Source: Istiophorus platypterus (lineage: Eukaryota > Chordata > Actinopteri > Istiophoriformes > Istiophoridae). Taken from it: a stretch of DNA of 64,000 bases. The position numbers and the translations under genes are program-made. The notes under the pieces were generated by a model. The model was not told the origin of the DNA. It did not search any database and saw nothing but the letters and a program-made list of their open reading frames with translations. This document shows positions 61,380-64,000 of this stretch, in pieces. The stretch lies in assembly GCA_016859345.1 (NCBI GenBank), contig CM029119.1:11566396-11630395 (forward strand). The letters are read 5' to 3'. The first letter of the stretch is position 1; every line of letters starts with the position of its first letter.

Positions 61380-61627
61380 CCAATACGTCACAGCTTCCCT
61401 AAACCAATCGGGACGCAGGTGAAATGTCACGTGGTTATCCAACCCAGTTCACGTACGAGTGATCCCTACTGGTCGGCGCCTTGCTGCTTGGACTGGAGTG
61501 ATCTGGAAAACTGGCAGCTCTTCGTTAGAGATCATCGGGAACTCGGCCTGTTCTGTAGTTATGCGGACAGGTGTAGTTATGCGTCTACACCCGTTAGTTC
61601 CATCGCTTTAGGTTTTGCTCTGCGCAG
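61380..61627 (+). promoter_or_regulatory. coasy: Candidate upstream coasy promoter and untranslated exon
   Basis: Within 50 bases are a CRE-like TACGTCA (61384-61390), CCAAT (61404-61408) and an E-box CACGTG (61428-61433). A good donor, CAG|GTAAGC, follows at 61627/61628 and could splice to the acceptor at 62613-62614 ahead of the coasy start. Joining these would give an untranslated exon: the frame of the coasy ATG has a stop (TAA) just after 62615, so no N-terminal extension results. Confidence 0.4.
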
Positions 61628-61935
61628 GTAAGCTAACGCTAAATGTCCGTGGGTGCCCATCTGCCAGATTTCCTCCGTCTATGGGCCGCACAGAATCTAG
61701 TTGATGGCAAAAATACTGGCAAGCTCCGACATTACAGGATCACACGCGACACACCAATATTTATTCCGGGAATCATATTTTGATCCTGCGAGATATTTAA
61801 AAAAAAAAAAAAAATGAATTTTTCTCGCTAGCTTTTACAGGCAGTGCGAGGGTGTTGCAACGTAAGCTAGCTAACTGCGACTTCGAGTAAACGGATAAGT
61901 TCTTCTCGGCTCGGGCTGTCGGTTGTGATGCAAAA

Positions 61936-61960
61936 AAAAACAAAACAAAACAAAACAAAA
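61936..61960. repeat. (AAAAC)n short tandem repeat
   Basis: Four to five AAAAC units following a poly-A run, between the two candidate coasy promoter blocks. Confidence 0.85.
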
Positions 61961-62129
61961 CGTAGCTTCGTATTTCACGGCTGTTAATCTTCAACCGTCC
62001 TGCTGTTGCACCTTCATCTGCAGCTAGGTGGCAAAAAACAAGGATGCATCGTGGTTTGACGCTGAACCACTTCCAGCTTTGAGACGCTCGTAATAAACCG
62101 TGCATTCACGCTCAGGGAATTCGTTATTT

Positions 62130-62230
62130 GATTGGCCAGCGGGCGGTTAAGCGCAGCCAATCGCGCGGTCGGGTTCGGAGGTCGTCCAATCGGGTTCCCT
62201 CTGGGGCGGGACGACGCGGGGTGACGTCGT
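62130..62230 (+). promoter_or_regulatory. coasy: CpG-rich promoter block upstream of coasy
   Basis: Contains inverted CCAAT (ATTGG, 62131-62135), CCAAT at 62157-62161 and 62186-62190, a GC box GGGGCGGGA at 62203-62211 and a CRE-like TGACGTCG at 62222-62229, in a dense CpG context. This is the typical layout of a TATA-less housekeeping promoter. It lies about 450 bases before the coasy ATG. It could also fire leftward. Confidence 0.6.
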
Positions 62231-62683
62231 CGAAACGCAACGAATGAGTTGCGACATCAGCTGGAGGAAACCTCCTTTAAACTGGAGCGTTACATCCACA
62301 CACTGTCTGTAATGTCTCTAATTATTTGCAAAGAGGCCCATTTAGATGCTGTTGCTTATCAGCGACTACATTAACGACGTGTACCACAGGAACAGCCCTG
62401 TCATTAAAGTGATGGGAACAATGATGCCTTTGATTAAGGCGTTAAAAAGAAAAAAGGCAAGTCAACCAAAGGGTTATGCAGCCAGAGGAAACATGCATTA
62501 ATTAGACCAAATATTATGCATGATAAAATGTATACAAAAACCTGCTAGATTAGTTCAAGTAAAATAGAATTGACATATTGTTTGACTTTCTCTTTCCCTT
62601 TTTATCCCCTTCAGTGTTTTTCCATCCCCTAACGGCAACCTCCCGAGATCCTGCGACAGCTGTGAATCCCCGCAGCCAGTAAC

Positions 62684-63368
62684 ATGTCCATGTTCAGCAC
62701 GGGCCTCCTTGTGCTGACGTCCCCTCTCCACACTCTCCCCCTGCGCATCGCTCCCGTGCTCAGCTCAGCGGCCGAGCTCGTAGAGCGCACGCTCTACGTC
62801 CACCTCCACCCGGGGCTGAACCTGGGAAGCGGGGGCCAGCCCCGGCCGGTTTTCATCCCGCCGGTAGTGGACCTGTCGACACTCATCAGCCGCCTTTACA
62901 GCAATGCGGCAGATATATGCGGGCACCTGGATATTCGGGTTCTGCTGACCAATGTCCGCGCTCAGTCGGCCGCTTGCGGCAGGACCGCGATTCCGAACTG
63001 CCCCTTCCCCACCCCGCAGCCTCTCTCTCACTCCCCGGAGGTGGTGCTAACAGACTTTCCTCTGCAGGACCCAGATCAGTCCCATCAAGTCACCCAGTTC
63101 CTGCAGAAGTACGCCGGCCATTGCTACGTCTGTAGCCCCAGCCTGCCTTCGGTACTGCTTCACCCACAGCTAATGAGGCTGCAGGAGAAGGAGGAAGGGC
63201 TGAAAGAGCCTGAAGAAAAGGTGGAACCTTTGGAAATTTACAGTGATGTGGTGGTAGGGGGGACGTTTGACAGGCTCCATGGGGCGCACAAGACACTGCT
63301 CAACATTTCATGCCTGCTAGCCAGTAGAAGGTTCCTTATTGGTGTGTGTGACCAAGCAATGTTGAAAA
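62684..63368 (+). CDS. coasy: coasy coding exon 1
   Basis: Residues 1-228 plus one base, ending in DQAMLK. It includes the LVERTLYVHLHPGL and VVLTDFPLQD blocks seen in human COASY, a Glu/Lys-rich linker (about 166-184) and the GGTFDRLH nucleotide-binding motif. Donor GTGAGT. Confidence 0.95.
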
Positions 63369-63733
63369 GTGAGTAGTTCACTTTCCGTATTCCCATTTAG
63401 GAATGATCAGTCATGTAATGTTTCCCAGACCAACGTCTCATATTTTGATGATCTGTAAATATAAAACAATGATCAGAAGGAAACCTTCCCCGGGACATCC
63501 TTTTCTTCCTGTCCTCAGAGAAAGTGCTAAAGGAGCTGATCGAGCCCTACTCTCTGCGGGTTCAGAGACTACGGGAGTTCCTGCAAGACGTTAAGCCATC
63601 GCTACAGGTGGAGATTGTGCCCCTCGACGACCCCTTTGGAGTGTCTGTGGTTGACCCCCTGCTGGAGTGCATCGTGGTTAGCGAGGAGACTAGAAAGGGA
63701 GGCATGGCTGTGAACAAGAAACGTATTGAGAAT
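62684..63733 (+). CDS. coasy: Coenzyme A synthase, bifunctional (5' part; truncated by window end)
   Basis: COASY carries the last two steps of CoA synthesis: phosphopantetheine adenylyltransferase (PPAT) and dephospho-CoA kinase (DPCK). Two coding exons are present: 62684-63368 and 63519-63733, joining in frame to 300 residues (human about 564). The N-terminus MSMFSTGLLVLTSPL resembles human MAVFRSGLLVLTTPL and is followed by the family's poorly conserved N-terminal region. The PPAT nucleotide-binding motif GGTFDRLHGAH is at residues 192-202. Exon 2 carries VVSEETRKGGMAVNKKRIEN, matching the human PPAT core. The rest of PPAT and the whole DPCK domain lie beyond 64000. The start is the first ATG in frame, after an in-frame stop. 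Confidence 0.95.
63519..63733 (+). CDS. coasy: coasy coding exon 2
   Basis: Encodes KKVLKELIEPYSLRVQRLRE through KKRIEN. 215 bases, ending on a codon boundary. Acceptor CAG, donor GTAAGT. It continues the PPAT domain. Confidence 0.95.
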
Positions 63734-64000
63734 GTAAGTTGTGAAATTAACAGTGTGTATAAAACAGGCCTTTGCCATTGCCTTTGAGATTTAAATAATA
63801 CATAATGTAAGGGCTGTGCATGCAGAGTTTTGGTTTTCCTTTTACTTGGACTTTTCCTTGATGTTTATAGCTCTCTATCTCTTCAGGAGTTGTTACTAGA
63901 TTTTTCCAAGGACTAAAAATGACTGGCCTAGACTTCAACGATCAAAGTCTGTTAACGCATACAAATTAGGAATTTAAAGTTATAGATTACATTTTTAGAG
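63734..64000 (+). other. coasy: coasy intron, cut by window end
   Basis: Starts with the donor GTAAGT. I looked for the next exon (human continues DLEELALYQI) and found no match. The TTCAG at about 63886 is followed by a short frame with a stop that does not match the family. Confidence 0.7.

Larger units (their letters stand above)
60577..62683 (+). other. zdhhc6-coasy spacer and coasy 5' region
   Basis: No protein gene recognised. It contains a perfect hairpin (61026-61060), a candidate upstream coasy promoter and untranslated exon (about 61380-61627), an AAAAC pentamer repeat (61936-61960), a CpG-rich CCAAT/GC-box block (62130-62230), and the coasy untranslated leader from the acceptor at 62613-62614. 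Confidence 0.6.

Noticed and set aside
61359..61631. 90-codon frame ahead of coasy as an N-terminal extension
   Set aside because: Splicing 61627 to 62615 puts this frame out of register with the coasy ATG, and the coasy frame has a stop just after 62615.
63887..63916. Possible third coasy exon after TTCAG
   Set aside because: The frame reads a few residues then a stop and does not resemble the conserved ELALYQI segment expected next.

Overview
This is vertebrate nuclear DNA, most likely from a ray-finned (teleost) fish. It is AT-rich, has long introns with GT/AG borders, many CA/TG microsatellites, a decayed Tc1-like transposon and a short inverted-repeat element. The predicted proteins look like fish orthologues of three human genes. 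The species cannot be named from the sequence alone.

Layout. The left 54 kb is one gene on the minus strand, vti1a (a Qb-SNARE). Its first coding exons are at 53843-53936, 48300-48358, 47175-47285, 29425-29502, a 21-base microexon at 24042-24062, and 17834-17918. The rest of the SNARE motif and the membrane anchor would lie to the left of base 1, so positions 1-17833 are one intron cut by the window edge. Between these exons I see only intron sequence: microsatellites, G-rich and purine-rich tracts, a 448-bp MITE-like element (46540-46987), a dead Tc1-like element (about 39670-40913) and a few stretches that look like non-coding regulatory DNA.

Head to head with vti1a on the plus strand is zdhhc6, an ER palmitoyltransferase. 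It is complete, with ten coding exons from 55764 to 60010 and 411 residues. The roughly 1.8 kb between the two start codons must hold both promoters. After a 2.7-kb spacer with a perfect hairpin and one or two CpG-rich promoters comes coasy, the bifunctional coenzyme A synthase. Its first two coding exons (62684-63368 and 63519-63733) are present and the rest lies beyond base 64000.

The three genes are not known to act in one pathway: vti1a serves endosome/TGN membrane fusion, zdhhc6 modifies ER proteins, and coasy makes CoA. The vti1a-zdhhc6 head-to-head arrangement matches human 10q25. coasy is on another chromosome in human, so its position here is a fish-specific or rearranged neighbourhood. 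The most informative observation is the intact 21-base vti1a microexon encoding LIKLREE, the seven-residue insert that separates the two vertebrate Vti1a splice forms. I found no bacterial-type operon, CRISPR array, tRNA or rRNA gene.
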